Notes under the pieces: model-generated
Database searches by the model: none
Told to the model about the DNA's origin: nothing
What the model saw: the letters and a program-made list of their open reading frames with translations, nothing else
Part shown: one piece after another, positions 1 to 7,185 of the stretch
Layout: every line of letters starts with the position of its first letter
How positions within the stretch are numbered: position 1 is the first letter of the stretch
Program-made: the position numbers and the translations under genes
Assembly: GCA_025927685.1 (NCBI GenBank)
Contig: JAICKX010000023.1
Location: forward strand, 1-33,640
Reading direction: 5' to 3'
Length of the DNA stretch: 33,640 nucleotides
From: Thermoleophilia bacterium
GTDB taxonomy: Bacteria > Actinomycetota > Thermoleophilia > Gaiellales > JAICJC01

Positions 1-1
1 G

Positions 2-121
2 ATCGCCCTGCTGCGGGCCAATTTCGGCAAGATCTCCTCGCACACGATCACGCTCGTGGCGGTCGCGAGCACGGGTCATCGCGCCACGTTCGACGCGATC
101 CTCGCCCTTCGCCAACCCTGA
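2..121 (+). CDS. C-terminal tail of an unidentified protein, cut by the window edge
   Basis: An open frame enters from the left edge and ends at TGA 119-121, giving 39 residues with a natural composition (hydrophobic stretch TITLVAVAS, then an Arg/Ala-rich end with ATFDAILALRQP). No motif allows a family call. It could also be chance read-through in GC-rich DNA, because the next 1.8 kb are full of gene debris. No terminator hairpin is obvious after it. Confidence 0.35.
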   Translation: MALLRANFGKISSHTITLVAVASTGHRATFDAILALRQP

Positions 122-185
122 GCCCTGGCACTGGGACGTCGCCGGCGCGACCACGACATCCAGAGCTCGCGGATGCCCGCAAGCC

Positions 186-806
186 TTAGACCCGAGCCGC
201 GCTGGGGTGGAGCAGCGGGACGGCGCCGCCCCATCCCGCGCGCAGGACATTCACCAGCGAGGGCGGCGTGATCGCGCGACCGAGGCCGACGGGGCGGTGG
301 GCCCGGCGGTCGTACCCGGCGGGCGTCCAGTGCAGGATCGAGCCGCCGAGCACGAGCCACGGCTCGCCGTCGTGAAGGACGAAGGCGCCGTCGGGCAGCT
401 CGTCGAGCTCGACGTCGTGGAGCCGCCGCTCCCGCCCGGCCAGCCGCTCGGCATGCAGGCGGGCGTCGATCGCGTCGGCGCCGGGCTCGCCGGGATGCAG
501 GCGGGCCCAGATCTCCCCGAGCCGGTTGTAGTCCTCCCGCCGGCACAGCGCGCAGGCCCGGTGGCCGGCCGCCATCGCCGTCGCCTCGTCGAGGAAGAAG
601 AGCTCGGTGAACCTGCCCGGCTGGAGGAGCGGCCGCCGCAGCCAGCCCCGGAACTCGAGCCGGCAGGCGATCCAGCGGCGTCCGTTGTGGCCGCGCCGGA
701 TGCGGCCGGCGGCGTCGTGCAGGCAGCCGCGATTCCCGTAGACGAGCCCGCGGGCCGGATCGGCGACGAGCTCGCCGAGCGGCGTCACCCGGTTTCGAAG
801 CGGCAT
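186..806 (-). CDS. Conserved hypothetical protein (GNRGCLHD / CALC family)
   Basis: The product has 206 residues when started at the ATG at 806. It matches my memory of a conserved but uncharacterised bacterial family that opens with RNRVTP.GE, followed by GNRGCLHD (residues 24-31), a WIACRLEFRG strand, then PGRFTELFFLDEATA and GHRACALCRRED (81-92), and ends with TPPSLVNVLRAGW. The paired cysteines C85 and C88 with H82 could bind a metal, which is inference. The frame stays open upstream of 806, but that extension has no family resemblance and overlaps a decayed metallophosphoesterase, so the ATG at 806 is preferred. It is the only intact gene in the first 1.9 kb. Function is unknown. Confidence 0.75.
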   Translation of the reverse strand: MPLRNRVTPLGELVADPARGLVYGNRGCLHDAAGRIRRGHNGRRWIACRLEFRGWLRRPLLQPGRFTELFFLDEATAMAAGHRACALCRREDYNRLGEIWARLHPGEPGADAIDARLHAERLAGRERRLHDVELDELPDGAFVLHDGEPWLVLGGSILHWTPAGYDRRAHRPVGLGRAITPPSLVNVLRAGWGGAVPLLHPSAARV

Positions 807-884
807 TCCGGGGCGCCAGCATAGACCCCACCGGCGCCGATGCCGAGCAGCGTGATCGTGCGCGCGGCGCCGGCGATGATGACC

Positions 885-1215
885 TTTCACGACGACCCGG
901 CGGCGGTCCTGGCGGAGGAGCGCCGGCGTCCCGGGGATTTCGAGGTTGGGCGGGAGGCGACGCAGGTAGTCGACCTTCTCCGGCGCGAGGTCGCCGAGCG
1001 CATGGGCGTCGGGAAGGTCGCGCAGCACGCCGTCCAGTATCCAGCCGGTCGTGGTTCCCGCGGACCACGGCGACGTCGTGGGATCGGAGGAGCGCGGCGG
1101 CGGCATCGGGGTCGCCCGGCCCGTCGACGATGTCGGCCACGCACGCCACCAGGTCGAGCTCCTCGGTCTCGAGGTGCGTGAGCGCAGGCGTGGACGTCGC
1201 CGAATGTCGCCCTGG
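885..1215 (-). pseudogene. Frame-shifted remnant of a YfcE/calcineurin-like metallophosphoesterase
   Basis: Reading the minus strand across all three frames reconstructs a metallophosphoesterase. FGDVHACAHA (D-x-H metal motif, about 1180-1205) is in one frame, LTHLETEELDLVACVADIVDG and VAVVRGNHDR (GNHD motif, about 1050-1060) are in a second, and ILDGVLRDLPDAHALGDLAP and DYLRRLPPNLEIPG in a third. At least two frameshifts are needed to join them, and the C-terminal catalytic histidines are missing. The second metal-site residue reads A-D where the family has G-D (VADIVDG against V-G-D-I-V-G), which also suggests relaxed selection. Sequencing errors could produce single frameshifts, but the missing C-terminus argues for real decay. 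Confidence 0.65.
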
Positions 1216-1263
1216 GTCGTGGTCACGGACCTGCGCCGGATCGATCACACCGCCGAGCCATTC

Positions 1264-1340
1264 TGAAACACCGGGACCAGGTCCCTCCGTTTCACGGATG
1301 AAACACCGGGACCAGGTCCCTCTGTTTCACCTCTGTTTCA
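1264..1340. repeat. Paired 31-nt palindromic repeat (GGGACC-A-GGTCCC core), cluster 1
   Basis: Two near-identical 31-nt units lie at 1264-1294 and 1299-1329, separated by CGGA. Each begins TGAAACACC, has the perfect palindrome GGGACCAGGTCCC in the middle and ends GTTTCA, so the outer TGAAAC/GTTTCA arms are also inverted. A third partial copy (CCTCTGTTTCA) follows at 1330-1340. The same unit recurs as a pair near 27.4 kb. The structure is like REP or MITE-type elements. No transposase lies nearby. Confidence 0.85.
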
Positions 1341-1530
1341 CGCAGCCCAGCCCCGAGGGCGTCAACGAGGACTTCCTCGGCGTGCTCGACTTCGGCTCCG
1401 GCCAGTCGGCCCAGTTCCGCAGCCGTACCGCCCATCACGTGCAGCTGCTTGGCACGCGGGGCACGATCACTGTGCCGCGGGCCTTTGTGCTGCGAAGGAT
1501 CGCCGGCCGGAGGTCGTCTCGTACGAGGAC
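1341..1530 (+). pseudogene. Remnant resembling the C-terminal domain of a Gfo/Idh/MocA-type oxidoreductase
   Basis: Immediately after the palindromic repeats, one plus-strand frame reads EDFLGVLDFGSGQSAQF and then VQLLGTRGTITVPRAFV. This is the pattern of the beta-sheet domain of Gfo/Idh/MocA oxidoreductases (a D-F-x-S-G-x-x-A strand, then a G-T-x-G-x-I/L-x-x-P-x-x-F strand). There is no NAD-binding half, no start and no continuation. Coding-like residues (PEVVSYEDDPP) continue briefly in another frame. It looks like a fragment left by a deletion that may have used the repeat as its border. The family call rests on a short stretch. Confidence 0.4.
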
Positions 1531-1671
1531 GATCCGCCCGCTCATGCCGGGGCACCTCCACGCCGCCGCCCGCTTCGGGCCGCTTCGCGGGCACATCGCC
1601 GCGGCGTTCACGCTCCCGGTCCCGGCGGCGATACTCGTCGTGGCTTCGACCGGCCCGAGCCCCGTGCGCCG

Positions 1672-1811
1672 ATGAAGCTGGTCATCGAGGGCATGCCCCG
1701 CGGCCGCGACAACGGTGAGGCCGCCGACGGGTCTACATCGAGGACCGTCTCCACGGATTGGACGACGCCACCGCCGCCGCCGTCCGGCGCGCCTTCCGTC
1801 GCCGCCAGTAG
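1672..1811 (+). pseudogene. Short frame-shifted gene scrap
   Basis: ATG 1672 opens MKLVIEGMPRGRDNGEA, and a frame change near 1730 continues as VYIEDRLHGLDDATAAAVRRAFRRRQ-stop (TAG 1809-1811). Both parts have protein-like composition, but only a frameshift joins them. No family is recognised. It fills part of the non-coding interval before the exported propeller gene. Confidence 0.3.
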
Positions 1812-1890
1812 TCTCCGCCGCGCCGTCTGGGGCGGCAACACCAGAACTTGACAGGCGGCCGCAGCCCCGTAGGCTTGCGGAAAGGCACCG

Positions 1891-1896
1891 AGGAGG
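1891..1896 (+). promoter_or_regulatory. Strong Shine-Dalgarno AGGAGG for the propeller gene
   Basis: AGGAGG sits 8 nt before GTG 1905 and decides the start, which would otherwise be ambiguous because the frame is open from 1848. This is one of the few genes here with a textbook Shine-Dalgarno and no TANNNT box next to the start. Confidence 0.7.
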
Positions 1897-1904
1897 CACT
1901 GACT

Positions 1905-3065
1905 GTGGGTAGGACGACCCTGTTGAAGGCGGCCGTTGCCGCCACGGCGTGGGCGGCGATGGCCGCTCCCGCGCACGCTGCCGTGGTTGGCTCGCGGCCG
2001 TCGCCGTCATGGCAGACGAACGGCCGTGTCACGACGATCACGGTCAGCGGCACGACCGCCTACATCGGCGGCAAGTTCACATCTCTTCGCCCCTCGGGCT
2101 CCCCTCTGGGCAGCGGCGAGGTCACGCGCAACCACGCCGCGGCGATCGACCTGACGACCGGGGCGCTCCTGCCGTGGAACCCGAACGTGAACGGCACCGT
2201 GAGCGCGATCTACGTGAACGGCAACAACATCTACCTGGGCGGCTCGTTCGGCACCATCGGCGGCGCGAACCGCAAGCGCGTCGGAGCCGTCAACGCCAGC
2301 ACCGGTGCGGTCAACACCGCGTTCCGGGTGAGCGGGGTGAACGGCGAGGTTCGCACGATCGACCTCTCGAACGGCAACCTGTACCTGGGCGGCTCCTTCA
2401 CCGTCCCGCGCAGCTACAGCGCGGCGGTCAACCCGGCCAGCGGCGCGTTCGTGTCCGGCTGGACGCCCGTCACCGACGGGCCCGTGGACGCGATCCTGAC
2501 CACCGACAACGGCTCGAACCGCGTGGTCATCGGCGGAGCGTTCAACACGCTGAACGGCGCCCCCAGCAACGCGATCGGCGCGGTCGACCCCAACACCGGC
2601 GCGTCGGTCACGTGGAACTGGCACGGCCCGTTCCGGACCTCGTTCCGGCCGTTCGACGTCGTCGGGCTCTCGAACTTCGGCGGCTACATCTACGGCGCGG
2701 GTACCGGGAACGGCGGCTCGTTCATGAAGTTCAACCCGTCCACCGGTGACCTCGTCTGGATCGAGGGCGTCACCGGGAACGTCGAGAACGTCGTCGTGAT
2801 CGACGGCATCGCCTACGCCGGCGGCCACTTCGAGGCCTACTGCGGCCCGATCCCGGGGAACAACTTCTGCACCCGGGTGGCGAGCCGCAGTCACCTCATC
2901 GCGGTCGACGACACCACCGGGGCGCTCCTGCCCTGGCATCCGGCCGCCAACAGCAACCTCGGCGTCTTCGCAATCGGCGCAGGCCCGCAGACGCTGGTGG
3001 TGGGTGGCGACTTCACCAAGCTGGGCGGCGTCACCCAGCAGATGTTCGGGCTCTTCAGGGAGTAG
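1905..3065 (+). CDS. Exported beta-propeller protein (delta-60/DUF5122-type repeats)
   Basis: The product has 386 residues from GTG 1905, placed by AGGAGG. Residues 1-25 form a signal peptide (Arg/Lys N-terminus, Ala-rich core, APAHA cleavage site), so the mature protein is outside the membrane. The rest is built of repeats of about 45-55 residues with the shared pattern Y-x-G-G-x-F followed by a V/A-D-x-x-T-G-A turn, for example YIGGKFTSL, YLGGSFGTI, YLGGSFTVP, VIGGAFNTL, YAGGHFEA and VVGGDFTKL. These are typical of beta-propellers. No catalytic motif is visible, so a binding or surface role is inferred. It is not in an operon: decayed DNA lies upstream and a perfect hairpin follows. Confidence 0.85.
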   Translation: MGRTTLLKAAVAATAWAAMAAPAHAAVVGSRPSPSWQTNGRVTTITVSGTTAYIGGKFTSLRPSGSPLGSGEVTRNHAAAIDLTTGALLPWNPNVNGTVSAIYVNGNNIYLGGSFGTIGGANRKRVGAVNASTGAVNTAFRVSGVNGEVRTIDLSNGNLYLGGSFTVPRSYSAAVNPASGAFVSGWTPVTDGPVDAILTTDNGSNRVVIGGAFNTLNGAPSNAIGAVDPNTGASVTWNWHGPFRTSFRPFDVVGLSNFGGYIYGAGTGNGGSFMKFNPSTGDLVWIEGVTGNVENVVVIDGIAYAGGHFEAYCGPIPGNNFCTRVASRSHLIAVDDTTGALLPWHPAANSNLGVFAIGAGPQTLVVGGDFTKLGGVTQQMFGLFRE

Positions 3066-3077
3066 GCGCGAGCGTAC

Positions 3078-3110
3078 GCACCGCCGCGGCGCTAGCCGTC
3101 GCGGCGGTGC
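3078..3110. terminator. Bidirectional terminator-like hairpin
   Basis: A perfect 11-bp inverted repeat (GCACCGCCGCG at 3078-3088 and CGCGGCGGTGC at 3100-3110, 11-nt loop) lies between two convergent genes and includes the stop codon of the minus-strand gene. There is no T-tract, as is common in GC-rich actinobacteria. Confidence 0.6.
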
Positions 3111-3358
3111 ACTCCCACCCGCCACGCGTACGTGTCCCGGCGTGACGGGAAGAAGTCCGGCCAGTCCTTGGCCATCATCCAGGCGGCGACCAGCGCGACG
3201 GCCGTCTGGAGGCGGTGAGGGGCCGAGTGATCGGTCACCTCGGCCGCGAGCAGTCCGAGCGCCGCCCCGAACCCGGCCCAGCATTCGTGCACGCGCAGCC
3301 CAGCGACGTAGACGCGCGGGCCGAGCGGATGCCGGCGGACCTGGACGAGGGGGGCCAC
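3092..3358 (-). CDS. Small hypothetical protein with a hydrophobic segment
   Basis: The product has 88 residues from GTG 3358. It reads like a genuine protein: VYVAGLRVHECWAGFGAALGLL (one predicted membrane helix, about residues 16-37), a second hydrophobic stretch around TAVALVAAWMMA, then DWPDFFPSRRDTYAWRVGVHRR. The end with DW..F and RRDT..W looks conserved, but I cannot name the family. It could be the remaining part of a larger membrane protein. No good Shine-Dalgarno is seen. It converges on the propeller gene through a shared hairpin. Confidence 0.55.
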   Translation of the reverse strand: MAPLVQVRRHPLGPRVYVAGLRVHECWAGFGAALGLLAAEVTDHSAPHRLQTAVALVAAWMMAKDWPDFFPSRRDTYAWRVGVHRRDG

Positions 3359-3408
3359 ATCTCTCTTATCGGCAGGAGCGCCGAGGACGAAAGCAATTGG
3401 CCGATGTT

Positions 3409-4227
3409 CTACGCCGGAACGGGTGCGCCGGCCGCCTCGCAGGCCAGCTTCACGTTCGCGCCATGGGCGACGCGGTCGTAGGGGCCGCCGCCCCGGAACG
3501 GCACCGCGATCCGCTCCGCCTGGTCGGCCGGGCAGCCGGCCTGCGCGAACGCCAGCACCGCCTCGACGTAGTCAAGGTCCTCGTCGGCGATCTGGAGCGC
3601 CCGGTCCGAGGTGTGCGGCGGGCCGTGGCCGACGACGACGAACTCCGGCCGCTCGCGCTCGATGACGCCGATCAGCGTGTGCAGCGTCTGCCCGTAGTCG
3701 GCGACGGACGAGTGCGCGAAGGGGATCTCCAGCTCGGACAGGTAGTCGCCGATCACGAGGACCCGCTCCTCGGGGAAGAGCGTGAGCAGCCCGTCGTCGG
3801 TGTGGCCGCGGCCGGCCCGGCAGACGGCGCTCCAGGGCCCAAGCGTCACCTCGGCGGGAGGATCGACCTGCTGGTCGCAGTGGAGCGCGTCGAGCGCGAC
3901 GTACGGGACGTACGCCTCGACCGACTCCTTCTCGATCGACGCCCGTGCATCGCCCGACCTGATCCGCTCGGCGGCGCCGGCCGACGCGGTGACCTGGGCG
4001 TCGGCCAGAACGCCCAGCCCCATGACGTGATCCCAGTCGGCGTGCGTCACGAGCACCTGCGTGACAGGGTCGGCGGCGGCCAAGACGACCTCGTCGATCT
4101 CCCACGGCGAGATGCCGGGGTCGACCAGGAGCCGCTCCGTGCCCCGGCGCAGCTCGAGCGTCGTCGTCTGGTAGAGCGTGCTCGGCCACCACGTGGCGGT
4201 GGGCGTCAGGGAAACCGCTCGCGGCAC
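3409..4227 (-). CDS. MBL-fold metallo-hydrolase
   Basis: The product has 272 residues from GTG 4227. Metallo-beta-lactamase fold ligands are in order: HADWDH (residues 62-67), H142 in GRGHTDD, D161 in VIGDYLSELEIPF and H201 in VVGHGPPH. The usual HxHxDH is H-A-D-W-D-H, so the second histidine is replaced by Asp, a variant of the first metal site. The substrate is unknown; hydrolysis of a thioester, lactone or phosphodiester would be typical of the fold. The gene is divergent from acpS with only 23 nt between the chosen starts. TATGCT lies 6 nt upstream of the GTG, supporting this start and a leaderless transcript. Confidence 0.85.
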   Translation of the reverse strand: MPRAVSLTPTATWWPSTLYQTTTLELRRGTERLLVDPGISPWEIDEVVLAAADPVTQVLVTHADWDHVMGLGVLADAQVTASAGAAERIRSGDARASIEKESVEAYVPYVALDALHCDQQVDPPAEVTLGPWSAVCRAGRGHTDDGLLTLFPEERVLVIGDYLSELEIPFAHSSVADYGQTLHTLIGVIERERPEFVVVGHGPPHTSDRALQIADEDLDYVEAVLAFAQAGCPADQAERIAVPFRGGGPYDRVAHGANVKLACEAAGAPVPA

Positions 4228-4233
4228 GGCCCT

Positions 4234-4243
4234 AGCATAGTAT
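4234..4243. promoter_or_regulatory. Overlapping divergent -10 boxes for the MBL gene and acpS
   Basis: On the minus strand TATGCT (4234-4239) lies 6 nt before GTG 4227. On the plus strand TAGTAT (4238-4243) lies 7 nt before ATG 4251. The two boxes share two base pairs, so the promoters probably exclude each other. No Shine-Dalgarno is present for either gene. Confidence 0.55.
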
Positions 4244-4250
4244 GGCCGCC

Positions 4251-4610
4251 ATGCGGGTTGGGATCGACCTGATCGAGATCGACCGGGTTGCGCGCGCCCT
4301 CGTCCGCCACCCCCGGTTCGTCGAGCGGGTCTTCACCGCGGCCGAGCGCGAGTACTGCCTCTCGCGCGCGAACCCGCCGCAGCACTTCGCCGCCCGGTTC
4401 GCCGGGAAGGAGGCGGTCGGGAAAGCGCTCGGGTTCGGCGTCCCGTTCACCTGGCGCGAGATCGAGATCGCCGGGCGGCCGAAGCCGGGCGTGAGCCTGA
4501 CGGGGAGGACGGCGGCCTGGGCGGAGCGCGTGAGCGCGGGCGGAATCGACCTCTCGATGACGCACTCGAAGGGGATGGCGGCCGCCGTCGCCATCGTGCA
4601 CGACGCATGA
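4251..4610 (+). CDS. acpS: Holo-[acyl-carrier-protein] synthase
   Basis: AcpS transfers the 4'-phosphopantetheine group from CoA to the serine of acyl carrier protein, activating fatty acid synthesis. From ATG 4251 the product has 119 residues, the usual length. The N-terminal Mg-binding motif GIDLIEIDR and the central FAARFAGKEAVGKALG are both present, and the protein ends with the usual SMTHSKGMAAAVAIV region. An in-frame ATG at 4242 would add three residues. 4251 is preferred because a TANNNT box sits 7 nt before it and the family starts M-x-x-G-I-D. It is the first gene of a coupled operon; its TGA overlaps the next ATG (ATGA). Confidence 0.95.
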   Translation: MRVGIDLIEIDRVARALVRHPRFVERVFTAAEREYCLSRANPPQHFAARFAGKEAVGKALGFGVPFTWREIEIAGRPKPGVSLTGRTAAWAERVSAGGIDLSMTHSKGMAAAVAIVHDA

Positions 4611-6085
4611 GCGGCCCGCACGCGCTCTACACCGCCGAGGAGATGCGCGCCGCCGACAAGGCCGCCATCGAGAAGCTCGGCATCCCCGGCGCAGTCCTCA
4701 TGGAGCGGGCCGGGCTGGCGGCGGCGGAGGAGATCCTCCGGCACGCCGCGGGCCCCGGGCGCGTCGCCGTCGTGTGCGGGACGGGCAACAACGGCGGCGA
4801 CGGGTTCGTCGTCGCCCGCCACCTGCATGCGGCGGGCTGGGAGGTCGAGTGCCTGACGGCCGGCGACGCGCGCAAGCTGCCCGCCGACGCCCGCCTGAAC
4901 CACGACATCGCGAAGCGGCTCGGCATCCCTGTCACGGCCGGCGTCCGCCGCGCCCGCCTGACCCGGGCCGACGTCGTCGTGGACGCGCTCCTCGGGACGG
5001 GCTTCCGCGGCGCGCCGCGCGGCGCGGTCGGCCAGGCGATCGAGGCGATGCGCCCGCCCATCGGGACCGTGGTCGCGCTCGACGTCCCGTCCGGCGTCGA
5101 CGGCTCGACCGGGACGATCGTGGGCGCGGCGGTGCGGGCGGACGTGACGATCTGCTTCCACGGGCGCAAGCTCGGCACCGCGATCGAGCCGGGCCGAAGC
5201 GCCGCCTGCCGGGTGCTCGTGGCCAGGATCGGCATCCCGCGTGAGGCTGACGCCGGGACGGGGGCGACGCTCCTCGCGGGCGCCGAAACGCTCGCCGCGG
5301 CCTGGCCGAAGGCCGTGGGCGGATCGAAGTACACGGCGGGGGCGGTGCTCGTGGTCGGCGGCGCGCCCGGCTTCACCGGTGCGCCGCTCATGACAGCTCT
5401 GGCCGCGCTTCGGGCGTCGGCGGGCATCGCCTGGATCGCGGCGCCCGGGGAGGGGGTGCCCGCGATCGAGGGCCGCGTCCCCGAGGTGATGGTGCGACCG
5501 CTCCCCGCCGGGCTCGAGCTGCTCGAGCGGGCCGATGCGGTGGCGCTCGGGCCCGGCCTGGGCCGCTCGGACGAGGCCATGGCGCTGGTGCGGCGCGTGG
5601 CGGCCGAGCACGCTGGGCCGGTGGTGATCGACGCCGACGGCCTCTTCGCCTTCAACGGCGCCCTCTCGCGGCTCCGGCGCCGGCCCGGCCCGACGGTGCT
5701 CACCCCGCACGAGGGCGAGATGGCCCGCCTGCTCGGCGTGGAGTCGGGATGGGTGCGCGAGAACCGCCTCGAGGCGGTGCGCAAGGCCGCGGCCGCCGCC
5801 CGCTGCGTCGTCCTGCTCAAGGGCTCCGACACGCTCGTCGCCGCCCCGGACGGGCGGCTGGGCGTCTCGCACGCCGGCCCACCGGGCCTCGCCACCGCCG
5901 GCTCCGGGGACGTCCTCACGGGCACGGTCGCCGCGATGCTCGCCAAGGGCGCCGACGCCCACCTGGCGGCGTGCATCGCCGCCGAGGCGCACGGCCTCGC
6001 GGGCCGGCTGGCCGTCGAGCGGCGCGGCCCGTCGGGCATCATCGCCACCGACGTGATCGACGCCCTGCCGGAGGTGTTGCCGTGA
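4607..6085 (+). CDS. nnr: Bifunctional NAD(P)H-hydrate repair enzyme (epimerase + ADP-dependent dehydratase)
   Basis: The enzyme repairs hydrated NADH and NADPH in the cytosol: the N-terminal half epimerises R/S-NAD(P)HX and the C-terminal half dehydrates the S form using ADP. The product has 492 residues, standard for the fused YjeF form. Epimerase motifs are CGTGNNGGDGF (57-67), DALLGTGFRG (126-135) and DVPSGVDGSTG (159-169). Dehydratase (ribokinase-like) motifs are GPGLGRS (315-321), DADGLFAF (342-349), TPHEGEMARLLG (366-377) and the ATAGSGDVLTG anion hole (429-439). The start overlaps the acpS stop (ATGA), and its own TGA overlaps the GTG of alr. Linkage with acpS and alr is a widespread bacterial arrangement. 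Confidence 0.96.
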   Translation: MSGPHALYTAEEMRAADKAAIEKLGIPGAVLMERAGLAAAEEILRHAAGPGRVAVVCGTGNNGGDGFVVARHLHAAGWEVECLTAGDARKLPADARLNHDIAKRLGIPVTAGVRRARLTRADVVVDALLGTGFRGAPRGAVGQAIEAMRPPIGTVVALDVPSGVDGSTGTIVGAAVRADVTICFHGRKLGTAIEPGRSAACRVLVARIGIPREADAGTGATLLAGAETLAAAWPKAVGGSKYTAGAVLVVGGAPGFTGAPLMTALAALRASAGIAWIAAPGEGVPAIEGRVPEVMVRPLPAGLELLERADAVALGPGLGRSDEAMALVRRVAAEHAGPVVIDADGLFAFNGALSRLRRRPGPTVLTPHEGEMARLLGVESGWVRENRLEAVRKAAAAARCVVLLKGSDTLVAAPDGRLGVSHAGPPGLATAGSGDVLTGTVAAMLAKGADAHLAACIAAEAHGLAGRLAVERRGPSGIIATDVIDALPEVLP

Positions 6086-7185
6086 TCGGGACCGACCGGG
6101 CGCGCGCGACCGTCACCGTCGACCTCTCCGCCGTCGCCGCCAACGTCGCCCGGCTCATCGAGGCCGCCGCGCCCGCCGAGATGTGGGCGGTCGTGAAGGC
6201 CGACGGCTACGGCCACGGCGCCGCGGCCGTCGGCCGGGCGGCGCTGGCGGCCGGAGCGGCGCGGCTGTGCGTCGCCACCTGGGAGGAGGCCCGGGCGCTG
6301 CGGGACGAGCTCGGCGACGTGCCGGTGCTCGTGATGGGGCCGCTCGTCCCCGGGCAGGAGAGCGACGTGGAGGGCGTCGACGTCACGGTGACGTCGGTCG
6401 AGAGCTACACGCGCCTACGGGCCGCCGCCCGCTCGCCGCTGGGCGTGCACGTGAAGGCCGACACCGGGATGGGGCGGTGGGGGATGGCCGAGGGCGACGC
6501 CCTGCGGGTCGCGGAGCAGCTGGCGGAGGGCGACGTGCTCGGGCTGGCCGGGCTGATGAGCCACCTGGCGGTGGCCGACGCCGACGAGGCGTTCACGCGC
6601 GGCCAGGTCGAACGCTTCGCCAGCCTGGCCGATCGGTTCCCGCCGTGCCCGCGCCACATCGCGAACAGCGCCGCGACGCTCCGCTTCCCGGAGGCCCGCT
6701 TCGACGCGGTGCGGTGCGGGATCGCCGTGTACGGGCTCTCGCCGTTCGGCGCCGACCCGGCGCTCGACGGCCTCCGGCCGGCGCTTCGGCTCGAGAGCTT
6801 CGTGGCCGAGGTGAAGCCGCTCGCCCCCGGCGCGAGCGCCGGGTACGGGCGCCGGCTGGTCGCCTCCGAGCCGACCTGGATCGGCCTCGTCCCGGCGGGG
6901 TATGCGGACGGAGTCCCGCGCATCCTCTCCGGCCGCGCCGACGTCCTGGTGCGCGGCCGCCGCCGGCGCGTGGCCGCCACGATCAGCATGGATCAGCTCA
7001 CGTTCGCAATCGGCCCCGACCGCGACGTCGAACCGGGGGACGCCGTGACGCTCCTCGGGGAGGACGGCGACGAGCGGATCCTCCCGGAGGAGTGGGCTCA
7101 CATGGCCGGGACGATCAACTACGAGATCGTGACGTCGCTCGCGCCGCGGCCACGGAGGGTGGAGCATGTCCTCCGCGGTGCTTGA
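6082..7185 (+). CDS. alr: Alanine racemase
   Basis: This PLP enzyme interconverts L- and D-alanine for peptidoglycan. The product has 367 residues from GTG 6082, which overlaps the previous stop (GTGA) and has GGAGG 7 nt upstream. PLP-binding Lys39 is in VVKADGYGHG. The second catalytic base Tyr255 is in SAGYGR, and VPAGYADGVPR (270-280) and TISMDQL (300-306) are the family's cofactor and dimer contacts. The barrel and C-terminal beta domain are complete. The end overlaps the next gene by 20 nt, so translation is coupled. Confidence 0.96.
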   Translation: MIGTDRARATVTVDLSAVAANVARLIEAAAPAEMWAVVKADGYGHGAAAVGRAALAAGAARLCVATWEEARALRDELGDVPVLVMGPLVPGQESDVEGVDVTVTSVESYTRLRAAARSPLGVHVKADTGMGRWGMAEGDALRVAEQLAEGDVLGLAGLMSHLAVADADEAFTRGQVERFASLADRFPPCPRHIANSAATLRFPEARFDAVRCGIAVYGLSPFGADPALDGLRPALRLESFVAEVKPLAPGASAGYGRRLVASEPTWIGLVPAGYADGVPRILSGRADVLVRGRRRRVAATISMDQLTFAIGPDRDVEPGDAVTLLGEDGDERILPEEWAHMAGTINYEIVTSLAPRPRRVEHVLRGA

